Origin: Tilletia caries
Lineage: Eukaryota > Basidiomycota > Exobasidiomycetes > Tilletiales > Tilletiaceae
Assembly: GCA_032718865.1 (NCBI GenBank)
Contig: JALUTQ010000003.1
Coordinates: 216,001-280,000, forward strand
Length of the DNA stretch: 64,000 bases
Direction: 5' to 3'
Shown here: in pieces, positions 11,416 through 24,480 of the stretch
Layout: each line of letters opens with the position of its first letter
Numbering within the stretch: position 1 is the first letter of the stretch
The notes under the pieces: generated by a model
Databases searched by the model: none
The model's input: only the letters and a program-made list of their open reading frames with translations
Told to the model about the DNA's origin: nothing
Made by a program: the position numbers and the translations under genes

Positions 11416-12443
11416 CTCGCAGTCTGCTGTATAGGATGAGGAAGCCTACGCTTGAACGAAAGAAGAGGAATGGTGAGAAGAAGATCAGCGGTCGAAGAGG
11501 ATTTTTCTCAAAGAGGGGGGAGGGGGGGGGGGGAATATTTGACGAGGAAGAAGTCAGAGAGGAGAGTGAGGGGAGAGCGGGAGAGGTCTCGACGTCAGCA
11601 ACTGTTGATCTTGGCTGTCCCCTTTTCAGGCATTCCACTTGGAGCCTGCCTTGAGCCTCAGAGCCGTGAAGGTCGCAGTTGAGCTCGTCGTCGGGAGCAT
11701 AGGTTTGCGCAGCCACATCTCACACTTCACACCTCAGGCCTCAGGAGGCTTTCTGCGCAGCCCGTGAGATTGAGAATCGCCGACTGCAATCAATTGCTGC
11801 GTGATCTATGGCACACTGCTTTTGTACAACATTCCGATGCTATGCAGACTGTCCACTGCTGGTCCTGTCCCACGATGCAGCAGCAGTGCATCGCTTTTGC
11901 TCAAGTGTGCAATCGGCGTGAAGCGTGAAGCGTGAAGCGTGAAGACGCGAAGACGGGAAATGACTTTTCGTGCGGCCACTTTCCGGCTAATTCATGGAGT
12001 CATGGACCTCGCCGCGGATGCGCGGATGTATGGCAGTGAAGACTGTCATTTCCGACTCAAAATATCTCAATGAATCAAGCCGACGAGCGTGTGCGACTGG
12101 AATCATAACGTAACAGGTCAATGGTGCACGTTTATTTCGAGAAGATGAACTGGAAGAATAGATGTGAAATTACGTTCCGCATCAGGAGATACGAAGTCGA
12201 AGGATTCTGGTGATTCGTCTTGCCGGCTTATGATTTGCGGTAGCCTGAAAAAAAGGGAGTGTCTCGTTATGTCGTTATGGCGTTATGGCCTGTATCAAAA
12301 AGAACCGATGCTCGTGTTGTATCTTGCTCAGATGTAATCTGCCTAGGAGGTTTCTTCCGCCTTGCACCTCTCCGAGTGCAGAAGCGCCTTGCTTCTCTTG
12401 TTTCCGGGGCGCGTTTCGCTCCCGCCAGGATCGTCCACGAGTG
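11416..12443. other. Intergenic region between copies 1 and 2
   Basis: No gene seen. A purine-rich stretch with a G-run lies at 11500-11580, and a short tandem repeat (CGTGAAG units) at 11920-11945. From about 12160 on, the sequence matches the 3' flank of copy 1 (around 7780-8000), so this part is copy 2's downstream region. Confidence 0.6.
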
Positions 12444-15400
12444 TCAGGGTATTTCCCGCCGCCGGGTCCCTCCATCAAGGTTTGGGTTGTGAGGAACCGC
12501 GTAGCTGACCGGCTGCTTCGTCAGCCGTTTCTCGATCTCGTTCAGCGTGATCAAGGGACCTTCGGCCCGCGTTCGCTCATCGGACGGCCGAGGATGAAGT
12601 TCATACGCTCCTGGTGCGCTCCGCTCAATGTCGACTTCACCCGCATCGCCTCCGCTTCTTGCTGTACTGAGGCGAGAACGATGGTGGGGATGCTGGTGAA
12701 AGTTTGCTAGGAATCGTGCAGCAGTCTTGCGATCCGGACTCGTTGCGTTTTCCATTGGCAGCTGCGTTGTAGATGTTCTGAACAGTATGTCTTCAACAGG
12801 TGCGCCACCGATTCGCAAGAATTTATACGCTGCCAGCCAGCTGATGCAAGGGAAAATGGAGTGATCAGAACGTTTCGTGTTCGACGCTACGTTGATAACG
12901 ATCAAGCCGAAGTCGAAGCCAGAAAAACGGGAACAGAACCTACCTGATTGGACTCGTGGTTCGTCTTCGTATTCCGCCAGGCAGACGTGGCACGAAAAGA
13001 ATACCCAGCATACAGGAGCCGATTACGACACCAATTACGATGTTCACTGGTCCAGGTGTGGGTGGAGAAAGGAAGACGGCGCTCGGAAGTCAGCTTTTCT
13101 GGTCGATGGAAACGCTATGTTGAAAGGTTATACGAACGCAAATGAACAACGCAGGATGCGCGAGCAATCTGTATCAAATCGTACCTGCGAGCTTCAATCT
13201 TCCCGCGCCCCACAAGGTACGGCAGCAGCAGCCGAGTACTGAGGGGTAAGGAGCAAGCAGCATTAGATTGTCAGTAGGCAGGAGTAGGCGGGAAACGAAG
13301 GAAATTGGAACGTACTCGGCACTCGCAAGCATGTCCGCCAACCGCACCGGATCCAGAACCCCATAGCCCGCCGGCCCACCTCCAGCACCGCTGGACATGC
13401 TAGTCAGCGTTGGATTAGGAACCCAAGCATGATCGCGGCCATTGTCCTTAATAAGAGCGTTTCGAGCATTTTCGTGTGCCACCTCGTACGCTGCGTACTT
13501 TCCCTCGGAGCTCAGCTGGCTCGTCGTTCCGGGAGAGACTAGCAAGGAGCGGCGCTGGCCGCTCTCCACGGTCAAATCATCCGCTTGGCGAATGATTGAC
13601 GTGCTTCGAACACCTGGTACCATCGGGAGAATGCGAAGGAATGCACCTTGGAATTAGCACCAGTCATCACGTTAAGGGAAGCCGGATCCAAGCTCCTCTG
13701 GAACTCACTAGTCAGCCCTTGATAGACCTCCACCACGTAAGGATCAAACCGCTCGACACATACGCCCATGTCGAAGCCGACATTCCCGAAATTGCCGTGG
13801 TCATCAGACACGTTTGCAACCATGCCGAACTGAGCGCCTGAACCTGCCAGTGTCTGATTCAGCTGTCGTTCATGAAGCATGAAAACGGAAACGTTTAGCG
13901 TTCGATGGTATTGCCACTGGCGCGCGTTTGAAGGACGGAAACTGCACTCACCCGGACCAGGATGACCTCCAGCGACACCCACCCTCGTCCTGCGCTCCCT
14001 GGTTTGCTCTCGGGTGGCTCGTCCTCTGCCCACAGTGGTCTGGACCAGAAGGTCTGCGCAACCCCGTTCGCCGCGAAAGGTTTGGTCGCTGCGACATCAG
14101 CTGCCTTCAAGCCCGCAGGCAGGACATTGTGGAGATCGCCGTAGGTCGTGTTTAGATCCGCCGGCTTCTTGTAGCTGGATGGGAACGAGACGTTAAGTGT
14201 CGAAAGCACTGAGCCGAGGACTTCGTGGGTCAGGAAGAAGACGGACTTGCGGTCATCGACGGAGGCATTCCGGGATTCAGCAATGTCTGGCGCCAAGTAA
14301 CGGCTAACATTCTGAAGGCGTTGACAATGGGTCTGGCAAGGAGAAGACCATCTGCTTCAGCTAGGGCCAGCGATGACAGAGGTCTGTCCACAGAGAGGAA
14401 AGTACTCACCCGGATTCCCCATCGGGGCCACCTGACGTTCGCCCTTCGTAAGCTGAATTGTATTCCGTCAATGGTAATGAGGGTCATCGACTGATCACCA
14501 TCCTTCGACTTGTCGTCATCGTCCTGCGCTTGCGTGGTCTCGTTCTTTGATGCGGTACGCGTCTCGTTTGTAAAGCTGCCGTAGCCCTCATAGTTGGCCA
14601 TGAAGTGGTCGTGGAGAACTTCGGTGAAGTATACGTATTGGTCTCGTTGATCTGGTAAGGGCAGCTTGACGGTCGAAGGAAGCTTGAGCGCAGCTGTGGA
14701 CTGCAGAGTCCACGAGCGAATGAAATCTTTGTAGAAAGGTCGTAATGCTTCGGCTGCGGAAACATCTGCATCGGAAAGGTCACCTCCGACAGATACTGCA
14801 TTGAAGAATCGGTTCTGAGCACCGGATTGGGAACGAGGTGAATCTGTTAGTCAAAGGACAATTGATGCACCATTCGCGGCCACAGGACCTTACCTGAGGC
14901 TGGAACTGAGCGCTGATCGTGATGGTTCTGTCCGCGGCGAAACCGAAGGCAACAGCGAGTAACAGAAGACCCAAACCGGCTAGAATTTCAGGGGTGCCCC
15001 AGGTTGCCCTGCGGAAGCGTGACATGCGTCTGAGAATGCCTGCGCGGTCGCTCTGATCGGCGGATCGTTTTTCACCCGCGACGCGCTTTGCACCGGCACG
15101 GAGTCGCAGATGGAGCAGATGGATACCTGAGATGATCCCAACATTACCTCCGATCGCATCGAGGTCGCCCATCGTCATGTCTTCCTCGAGGATGACAGCC
15201 GTCCAGATGGCCGAGTACATGATGCGGCTCGCGATGTTTCCGATCGGCCCGCAAACGATCATACCTGCGATGGTGGTAGTCGCAGTGACGATGGCACGTG
15301 TCCAGTAGAGTTTCAGCTCGACATTGTGAGTGATCGCAGAGGGGACAATCCGGACGAGAGCATATGCTGCGGCACAGTGGACAAGGAGGGCCACCAGGTT

Positions 15401-15808
15401 GTGTATAGATGGGGATTCGAATGTTGTTTGCCACGGCCTCAGGAAGCGAGACCCACGCCGGCTGGACTGGCCATCTTGCACATGTTCTTGCTGCTGCTCT
15501 GACAGCTGGAGTTGGTGGAACGGAGGGGGTGTGCCTGTTGCAGCTGTATGGTCTGATTCGAACTCGCTTGCCTTGATTGAGCGAACTTGGCTGGTTCGAG
15601 TGTGTGGAGGAGGTCGGCCATCGTTCGGATAAGAGTGGGAGCGGACGGGTTGTACGGGCTTGAAGGCCCGGTGCTCTGCGTCGAGCTGAAGTGACAGGCG
15701 AGGATTGCTTGGCTGTCGCACACCGTCAGCTTCAGCAGGGGCAGATGGGACGTCTCGAGGCTGCTTCTCGATATCCACAGGAGAGCTGCGCTGCGGCGGC
15801 GAAGACAT
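12444..15808 (-). CDS. Unrecognised multi-pass membrane protein, family copy 2
   Basis: Same layout as copies 1 and 3. ATG 15808 starts MSSPPQRSSPVDIEK. Exon 1 runs without a break to a donor (CAG|GTAAGG) near 14893, so the intron found in copies 1 and 3 after ...GFVSDR is absent here: the frame reads GFAADRTITISAQ continuously. The N-terminal half is nearly identical to copy 3. The C-terminal cytosolic tail (12444-12860; CISWLAAYKFLRIGG...) is the most divergent of the three. Conserved membrane segments and the outside domain are present. Function unknown; exon joins past exon 1 are approximate. Confidence 0.6.
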
Positions 15809-15889
15809 CTCGCAGTTCGACGTGAAGGAGATCAAGTCACGGTCGCAGGTCAAAAGAAGAGGGATTGGGAAGAATATCAACGGTGAGCG

Positions 15890-17560
15890 TTGCGCCGAGG
15901 CCTGAAAGTTAGGAAGTCAGAGATGCGAGGGGGAGAGAGGGGAGAACACGATCCCAAATTCAGGCAGTGGCGAGGTCGACATTCTCCTTTTGTAGCATTT
16001 GGCTTGAAGACGGCTGCGAAGGTTCGATCGAGTCAGCTGGTTATACTCTTGCACTTGGCCTTTCTATTGGATTTACAGACCCTGAAAATCTCACCAGGCT
16101 GAAGTAGGCTGACGCAGGCTGGAGCAGAGCAAGGGCGTGCAATTTGGATCGAAGACTGTTTGATCGGCTGGGTCCAGACGAAAATCATCGGTATCGAGAT
16201 GAGTGGAAGGGGCGGGAACGGGAAGGGCTTCAAGAGATATGGGAGCATCAGCAGACACGGAATCATCGCGAAGTTGAAGATCCGAGATCAGCAATGAGCT
16301 CGGGATCGACCTGAGCCTTAGGTCCGCTCAAGATTGTTGGGGCCCTTCGCTGGGAGCCCTCTCGCACCCGCATCTGGCATGCTACGTCCTGCACCTGGGC
16401 CTTGCCTGCCAGAATGCTGGGAGCACGCAGGCCGGTAGCTGAGACCTCGAAACGCTGCTTGATCAGCGGAAGGGCGAGAGACGGAGGAAAGCAGTCAGCA
16501 GACATGGTATGAAGGTCGTAGTGGAAGGTCCGCACCGCTCTGCGCTCGGAATCGACATGAGCCTCAGAGCCGCCGAAGACTGATTGTTGGTGCGGTCGTT
16601 GGGAGCTTCCTTGACCAGCATCTGCCGTGCACCCTCCTCCGCTTGTTGCTGGCAGCACCCTGACGAAGAAATGGGAGCATACAGCCTGGGTGTTCAGATT
16701 GCTCCGTCGTCTGGGTCTGAACGAAGGGCACGGGGGAGGGGGTGGGCAGGGTCAAGAGACGAAGGAAGCGATCAGCAGACACGAAATGAAAGTCAAAGTG
16801 GAAGATCAATGGGATTGAGGAATTACGCCAGGGGTGGACTTGAGCCTTAGAGCCGCAAAGCAAAGAATGAGGCTGAGAGCATGCAGGCCGACAGTTGAGA
16901 TCTGGAAAACTTGCTTGTTCGACTCACGACGGGTCCTAGACAGAGGGCATCCATATCGAGATGAGCGGAAGGGGTGGGAGAGGTTTCGAGAGGCAGAGAA
17001 AAACAGTCAGCAGACACGGAATGGATGGCGAAGTGGAAGGTCCGATATGGACCATGCGCGGGATGGCCTTAACATTCGGAGCCACACAGATGTGCGATCG
17101 GTCTGGAGGGGAAAAAGGGCCTTAGGGAAGGGCAGGACACACCTTCGATGGCAGGGGTAGAGAGCAGATGTGCATATTATCGAGCAGGAATATCCGAGCA
17201 TCAGCGTCGAGAAGGAGGGTCGAGACCGATCGAGAGAAGCTGAACGGGGTCTGAGACGAATTTGAGGGAGGAAAAGGGGCGAGGTACTGTGCGAGGGTCG
17301 CGGATGGGTTGCACACTTCGTTAGGTGGTCGTGCAAGATCTTGCAAGCTTCGCGACACCTTGCTTGCGCTGGCCTGCTGATCGCTTCTCTGCGTGTGTCT
17401 CGCATGCGTGCTTGGAGCGTGGCCTTGGCAGGTGGAGGGGAGAAGCAACGAGAGCAAGACAAGCAAGTGGGACGAGGGACGTGAGAGGGACAAGCTTCGT
17501 TTGAAGACATGGGCATCTCTCACATAGCTCTCAACGCTCAACGCTCAACAGTTCTTTATC
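15890..17560. repeat. Upstream region of copy 2 with four diverged ~250-bp tandem units
   Basis: Units share an AGCAGACACGGAATG-like start followed by a GAGCCT(T/C)AGAGCCG-like block. They begin near 16245, 16495, 16770 and 17005. Two related units lie upstream of copy 3 (23640-24010). The end of this region (17410-17520) recurs at 24360-24480 and 35860-36010. Short ORFs here are not conserved as frames, so I treat it as noncoding, perhaps promoter-associated. Confidence 0.6.
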
Positions 17561-17698
17561 TTCCTCTTGTACCCCGAAGTCGTTCACAACTTCGCAAAAG
17601 CAATGGTCCGTTTTTCTGTTCAGATGCCGCACGCACTTTCGTATCCTCGGCCATGAGGCAGGCAGTTGGTAACCAATGACGATATGCAAAGAGTGCTT

Positions 17699-19311
17699 CT
17701 ATAGGTTCATTTTGGAGACAGGGATCAGAAATCTAGGCAAGCTCCAGTACTCGCGTCGGATGCCCCTCCAGACTTCCTCGGTCAGTTGTGGGTGTACGGC
17801 GTGCCATTGGGTGGAGAGGCCGATGGATTGCAGGTCGAGCTCGGAGAGCCGGGTGTAGACATCGTAGAGGAAGTCGTTTGTCCCTGCCAGGCCGTGGACT
17901 GTGCGAAGGAGGACCGCGAGTGGGAGCAAGGAGATGGATGATGAGTTAAATGCGGAAGCGGAAACCAGAGCAAGGAAAGGAAGGAAGGAAGACTCACAGA
18001 ACGAAAAGCGTGCATTCGGCCCATTTAACAGTGCGGGCACCTCATCGAAAAACTTCTTCAAATCTGCAAGTAGGGAGATCGAGAATTTGTTAGCAAGGGT
18101 TGAATCCATGACGGCGATAACCATCGACATCAGACTCACCCTTGTAGTCCTGACTGTACGTGTCGAAATAGACGACATCAAAGCTCCCCAAGTCAGGATC
18201 CAACAAGGCCTCCTCCCACCTCTTCTCCACAATCTCGACCCCTTCCCGATCCGCCCATTCCTTCTGACGGAGAAAGGCAAGCGCGTCCGGGTGAGGCTCG
18301 ACAATGACGTGCCGTCCGGGCCGGTAGGATTGGAAGTAGGTGTCGACGATGCCGAGGCCGAAGCCGATGTTGAGCACGCTGAAGCTGGGCGCGAGGTCGG
18401 TGCAGAGGAGGTGGGCGGTACGGTCCATGATGTCGCTGTCATCGTTCGGCGATTGGGCAGACGGGAAAAGAAGAGTCAGCTTTGTTGGGTTTCGGTGAAG
18501 TCATACAGGAACCTAGGTCCGTCAATCGCACGCACCTTTCCCAAGCTGCCATGACCAAGTTGCTATCCCCGTCGAGGACTCTTTCCTTCCCATCTTTATC
18601 GGTAACAAAGATGAGTCGGCTCTGGAGAAACTTGGCGTTGGAATTGGCGAGTTCGTTGCCTTCGGGCCGGAGGGTGATCGCCCCGGACTCTGCGTCAACT
18701 TCGTCTTCAGCGTCATCTTCGGCTTCGTCGTCGTCCCCAGCTAGCATGTTCATGAGCATCGAATGTCTGACGCCCTCTTTTCGTGGAGCAAATCGAGAAT
18801 TCAGCGAACAATTTCTGATGGGTGTTAGATGGGAGCGACTGACTCACCTTCGAAGAGAAGCTGATAGCATTCCACATAGTTGAGCGACCAAGCCAATTGA
18901 GCGGCAGTGATCCCTCTCGGGTCAACTGTCATATGCAAACCATCATCAGCAAAGCACACTCCAGTGTCTATAAGGTCGTTCTGAGAAAGACATACCTGCG
19001 TTCCAAATGGCCCCTCGTTGAAGCAAGAACTGCAGAAGTTCGGGCGAATTGGCAACGACAGCGAGATGGAGCGCACTCCAGCCCAGACCGTCCTGTTCGT
19101 CCGATTCGAACCTGTTAATTTCTCCAGAACTATGTTTAGCCTTTCATCTCCCCCAGAACAAGAGGCGGGATGTGTTTCCCTCTCACCATGCATCGGCGCC
19201 CGCCTTGAGACATTCCTTAGCAGCGGCCAAGTCGCCGGCCTGGACGACACGGAGGAGAGTGCGGTTAAGGGCGAGCCGCGCGTCGAGCGTGTCTGTGGGT
19301 GCCTCTGACAT
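17699..19311 (-). CDS. RMT2: RMT2-type protein arginine N-methyltransferase with ankyrin repeats
   Basis: SAM-dependent enzyme. In yeast, RMT2 methylates the delta nitrogen of an arginine in ribosomal protein L12. Seven exons: 19311-19187, 19111-18996, 18925-18848, 18776-18536, 18435-18140, 18063-17998 and 17898-17699, giving 373 aa, near the family size (yeast about 410). All phases close. The N-terminus has ankyrin-like repeats (SALHLAVVANSPELLQFLL; ITAAQLAWSLNYVECYQLL), then an acidic linker. The methyltransferase core has motif I (LNIGFGLGIVDTYFQ), post-I (VIVEPHPDAL) and FDVVYFDTYSQDY. The C-terminus (YWSLPRFLIPV) fits RMT2. It is a single-copy host gene between duplicated copies 2 and 3. 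The exon 4 acceptor (AAAAG) is the least certain join. Confidence 0.9.
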
Positions 19312-19783
19312 CTTTCGAACTTTGACTTTGCACTGACTTCGATGCCGTGCCCATGGTTGCCAGATGCCAGACGTACTTTTTTTGCGCCAACAGGCGAAAA
19401 ATTTGCGGATCACAAACATTTGGCATCTAATTACGTAAGAACTTTTCAGCCACACTCTCTGCGAACGTTCCGTCCGTTGGGGCAGGTTCATATCGGTTCA
19501 GGTTGAAAACGTAGATGACATTGAGACGACCTGGAAGAAAAGACGTGACATTACGTTCCGTATCAGGAGGTATGAAACCAAAGATACTTGTGTTCTGTCT
19601 CGCCCGGCTCTTGTTTGCTTTAGCCTGGAAAAAAGGAGTGTTTCGTTAAGGCATGTATCGAAAAGATGCAATGCTCTGTTGCGTCTTGCTCGGATGTGAT
19701 CTGCTTTGGGCTCTTTTTCCACTCTGCACCTCCCAGGATACGAAAGCGCCTTGCTTCGCTCCTTCATCCACTCATTCGAAACT
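19312..19783. other. Junction region and 3' flank of copy 3
   Basis: 19312-19478 is the upstream region of RMT2. From 19479 (GGGGCAGGTTCATATCGG) the sequence is nearly identical to 7723-8000, the 3' flank of copy 1. This is the sharp edge of a segmental duplication; no gene seen. Confidence 0.65.
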
Positions 19784-22700
19784 TCAGGGCGCGTCACGAT
19801 TGTCCCGATGTTCCCGCCGCCGGAGCTCTCCATGGAGGTTCAGAACAGGACAAACCGCATAGCTGACCAGCTCCTTCGCCACCCGTTTCTCGATATCGTT
19901 CAGCGATATCCTGGCCCCTTCGGGCAGCGTCTGCCCATCTACCGACCGATGAGGATGAGGATGATCCCGCTGTGCTGTCTGCTCGATGTCAGCTTGGCCC
20001 GCACCGCCTCTGCTTGTTGTTGCACTGAGACGAGAAGAATCGTGAGGAGGGTGGTGGAAGGATGCGAAGAATCGCGCGGGAATCTTGCGATCCGGAGTCG
20101 TTGAAGGTGAAGACTCGCCGAACAATGCGTCTTCGACAGGGAGGCCGCCGATGCGCAATGATCCATAAACTGCGAGCCAGCTGATGAAGGAGAAGATCAA
20201 AGGTTCAGAAGTCTCACCCCAATGCTACGTAAACGTGCAAGACGAAGTGAAGAGAGAAAGGGAACGTACCTGATCGGGCTCGTACTTCGTCTTGGTAGGC
20301 CGGCAGGTAGGCGCGGCACCAAGAGGATTCCCAGCAGACAGCAACCGATGACGACGCCAATGACGATGTTCACTGGTCCAGACGCGGGTGGAAAGAGGAA
20401 AAGGACAATCCACCGTCAACTTTCCTGGTCGATGGCAACGCTTTGTTGAAAGGTTGTACGCACGCCAGTAAACAACGCAGGATGCACGAGCAATCTGTAT
20501 GAACTCGTAACTGCGAGCTTCGAGTTTTCCGTGCCCCACAAGGTATGGCAGCAACAGCCGAGTACTGAGGGGTAAGGAGTAAGACAACATTAGATTGTTA
20601 CAGGCAGGAGTAGGCAGAAACCGAAGAAAATGGAACGTACTCGGCACTCGCCAGCATGTCAGCCAGCCGCATCGGATCCAGAACCCCGTAGCCCGCCGGC
20701 CCACCTACAGCACCACTGGACATGCTGGTCAGCGTCGGATTGGGAACCCAAGCACTGTCGCGGCCGTTGTCCTTGAAGAGCGCATTTCGAGCATTTTTGT
20801 GCGCTACATTGTACGCTGCGTACTTTCCCTTAGAGCTCAGTTTGTTCGTCGTTTCGGCAGAAACTAGCAAAGAGCGACGCTGGCCACCCTCCAGGGTCAA
20901 ATCATCCGCTTGGCGAATGATGGACGTACTTCGAACGCCTGGTATCATCAGAATAGGACAGAAGTAGGCATCTTGGAGTCAGCACGAGTCAGCACGTTAG
21001 GACAGCATTGTCCAAGTTCATTTAGTGCTCACTCAGCCCTCGGAAGACCTCTACCACATAAGGGTCTAACCGCTCGACACATACACCGAGGTCGAAGCCG
21101 ACGTTCCCGAAGTTGCCCTCGTGGTCAGACACATTTGCAATCATGCCGAAACGAGCGCCTGGACCTGCCAGTGTCTGATTCAGCTGTGGGTCACGAGAGC
21201 CAGTTGCCTTTAGTATCCAGTTGGAATGACCACGGTGCGCCTTGAAAGATGAAGACTACACTCACGCGGATCAGGATGACCTCCAGCGACACCCACCCTC
21301 GCCCCGCGCTCCCTGGGCTGTACCTGGACGACGCTTCATCCAGCAGGATCTCCTCATCTGACCTCATCGGCAGGGACCAGAAGGACTGTGCAACTCCATC
21401 CGCTGCGAAAGGTTTGGCCAAAACGACTTCAGCTGCCTTCAAGTCCGCAGGTAGGATGTCGTTGTTGAGAATTGTTCCATCGGGCGTGGTAAGATTTTGG
21501 GGCACTTTGCAATTGGATGGTAACGAGACGTCGAGTCTTGACAGGACTGAGCTGAGCACCTCGTGGGTCAGAAAGAAGACGGCCTCGCGGTCATCGACGG
21601 AGGCATTCCGGGATTGAGATATGTCTGGCACCAAGTAACGGCTGAGATTTTCAAGGCGTTGGCAATGGGTCTGGCAAGAAGAAGGTCGTCAGCTTCAGCT
21701 AGGGCCAGCGATGGCATAGGTCTCTCGACAGAGAGGAAAGTATTCACCCGGATTCCCCATCGGGGCCACCTCACGTTCCATCGCAGGGTGATCTCTGTTC
21801 CGTCATTGGAAATGAGAGTCGTCGACGAGTGATCACCTTTCTTCGACTTGTCAGAATCGTCTTGCTCCTGCGTGGGTTCGCTCGAGCCCTCAGTCTCGTT
21901 CTTTGACGCGGTGTACGTCTCGTTGGTGAAGCTGCCATAGCCCTCATAGTTGGCGAAAAAGTGGTCGTGGAGGACCTCGGTGAAGTACGCGTATTGGTCT
22001 GGCTGATTTGGAATGGGCAGCTTGACGGTCGAGGGAAGCTTCAGCGCAGCTGTGGACTGGAGAGTCCAGGAGCGGATGTAATCCTCATAGAATGGTAGTA
22101 GGACTGTGGCAGCGGAGGCATCTGCATCAGAAAGGTCACCTCCGACAGATATGGCATCGAAGTGTTGGTACTGAGCATCAAATTGGGACCGAGGCGATTC
22201 TCTGAGCCAGTGAATCTTCGTTATCACAGGTTGTCAAAGAACAACAACACCTACCTGAGGCTGGGTTTGAGCGCGAATGCTGATGGTACCTGTTGGTTGT
22301 TAAATCCTTCACCATGGTAAGTAAATGTTTTCAACTCCCGAGGATTCACATGACTCACGGTCTGAGACAAACCCAAAGGTTTGTGCGAGGAGTAGAAGAC
22401 CTAAAGCAGCTATGATCTCAGGGGTGCCTCGGGTTGCCCTGTAGAAGCGTGATATACGTCCTGGAATGTCTGCTCGGTCGTTCTGATCGGCGGATCGATT
22501 TTCACCAGCGACGCGATAGGCACCGGCCCGCAGTCGCAGAAAGAGCAAACGAAGACCAGAAAGCATTCCAACATCATTTCCGATCGAGTCTAGGTTGCCC
22601 ATCGTGACGTTCTCCTCCAGGATGACGGCCGTCCACATCGCCGAGTAGATGATGCGGTTTGCAATGTGATGGATAGGCCCGCAAATAATCATACCTGCGA

Positions 22701-23235
22701 TGGTGGTGGTCGCAGTGACGATGGCACGTGTCCAGTAGAGTTTCAGCTCGACATTGTGAGTGATCGCAGAGGGGACAATCCGGACGAGAGCATATGCTGC
22801 GGCACAGTGAACAAGGAGGGCGACCAGGTTGTGTATAGATGGGGATTCGAATGTTGTTTGCCACGGCCTCAGGAAGCGGGACCCACGCTGGCTGGCCTGG
22901 CCACCTTGTACATGCTGCTGCTGCTCTGGCAGGTGGGGTTGGTGGAACGAAGAGGGTGGGCCTGTTGCAGCTGTATGGTCTGGTTCGAACTCGCTTGCCT
23001 TGATTGAGCGAACTTGGCCGGTTCGAGTGTGTGGAAGAAATCGGCCATCTTTCGGATAGGAATGGGAACGGAAGAGTTGTATGGGCTTGACGACTTGGTG
23101 ATCTGCTTCGAGCTGCAGAGACAGGCGAGGATTGCTTGGCTGTCGCACACCGTCAGCTTCAGGAGGGGCAAATGGGACGTCTCGAGGCTTCTTCTCGATA
23201 TCGACAGGAGAGCTGCGCTGCGGCGGCGAAGGCAT
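19784..23235 (-). CDS. Unrecognised multi-pass membrane protein, family copy 3
   Basis: ATG 23235 (MPSPPQRSSPVDIEK). Exon 1 is 23235-22359 (877 nt, the same length as copy 1). The next 35-nt exon encodes TISIRAQTQPQ. The N-terminus resembles copy 2, while the C-terminal tail (about 20200-19784) and 3' flank are nearly identical to copy 1, so this copy is a mosaic. Membrane segments include HNLVALLVHCAAAYALVRI and a segment near 20340. The outside domain is Asn/Ser-rich with glycosylation sequons. Function unknown; later exon joins are approximate. Confidence 0.6.
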
Positions 23236-23299
23236 CTCGCAGTTCGACGTGAAGGAGATCAAGTCACGGTCGCAGGTCAAAAAGAGAGGGATTGGGAAG

Positions 23300-24480
23300 A
23301 ATATCAACAGTGAGCGTTGCGCCGAGGCCTGAAAGTTAGGAAGTCAGAGATGCGAGGGGGAGGGAGGGGAGAACACGATCCCAAGTTCAGGCAGTGGCGA
23401 GGTCGACTCTCTACTTTTGTAGCATCTGGCTTGAAGACGGCTGCGAAGATCGATCGAGTCAGCTGGGTACTCTTGCACTTGGCCTTGCTATTGGTTTTGC
23501 AGACCCTGACAATCTCACCAGGCTGAAGCAGAGCAATGTAATCTGGATCGAAGACATATTCGATCAGCTGGGTCTGGACGAAGAATATCCGTATCGATAT
23601 GAGTTGAAGGGGCAGTAAGGGCTCGAGAGATGGGAAGCAGTCAGCAGACACGGCATGGAGGGCGTAGTGGAAGGTCTAGCTGAAGGTCCGCGCCGCCTTG
23701 CGCTCGGAATCGACTTCAGCCGCAGTGCGACCGAAGATTGATTGTTGGTGCGTGGTTAGCAGCCCCCTTGATCAGCATCTGCCGTGCATCTTCATCTCCA
23801 CTTGTTGCTGGCAGAACCCTGAAAAAGGAATGGGAGCATGCAGGCCGGGTGTTGAGATGACTTCATCGTCCGGGTCTGGAAAAAGGGCAGAGGGCAGAGA
23901 GAACGGGTTGGGCAGGTAAGAGACACGGTCAGCGGACATAGAATGAACGTCCGAAGTGGAAGATCAACAGGATTGAGGCATTGCGCTCGGGATGGACTTG
24001 GGCCTCAGAGCCGCAACGATTGGTTGAGAGTCGAGACTGTGTGATCGGTTGATGGGCATGGGGGCAAAGGAGCGAAGAGCAGGGCAGGACACTTCTTCGA
24101 TGGCAGGGGTAGTAGAGAAGCAGATCAGATATGGTGCATTTTGGCGAGCAGGAAGATCCGAACATCTGCGTCGAGAAGGAGGGTCGAGATTGTCGGTAGA
24201 AACAGAAAGGGTCGAGGCGAGTTTGAGAGGTTTACTGTACGAGGGTCGCGGATGGGTTGCACACTTCGTTATGTGGTCGTGCAAGATCTTGCAAGCTTCG
24301 CGACACCTTGCTTGCGCTGGCTGATCGCTCCTCTGCATGTCTCACATGCCGTGCTTGGATGAAGGCTTGTTTGGAGCGTGACCTTGGCAGGTGGAGGTGA
24401 GAAGCAATTGAATGAGAGCAAGGCAAGGAAGCAAGTGGGACGTGGGACGTGGGACGATCATTTGTTTCTGGACCCCATCG
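23300..24480. repeat. Upstream region of copy 3, duplicated from the copy 2 upstream region
   Basis: Matches 15890-17560 in order but is shorter. It has two of the ~250-bp units (from about 23640 and 23925) rather than four. It ends in the block shared with 17410-17520 and 35860-36010. No gene supported. Confidence 0.6.
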
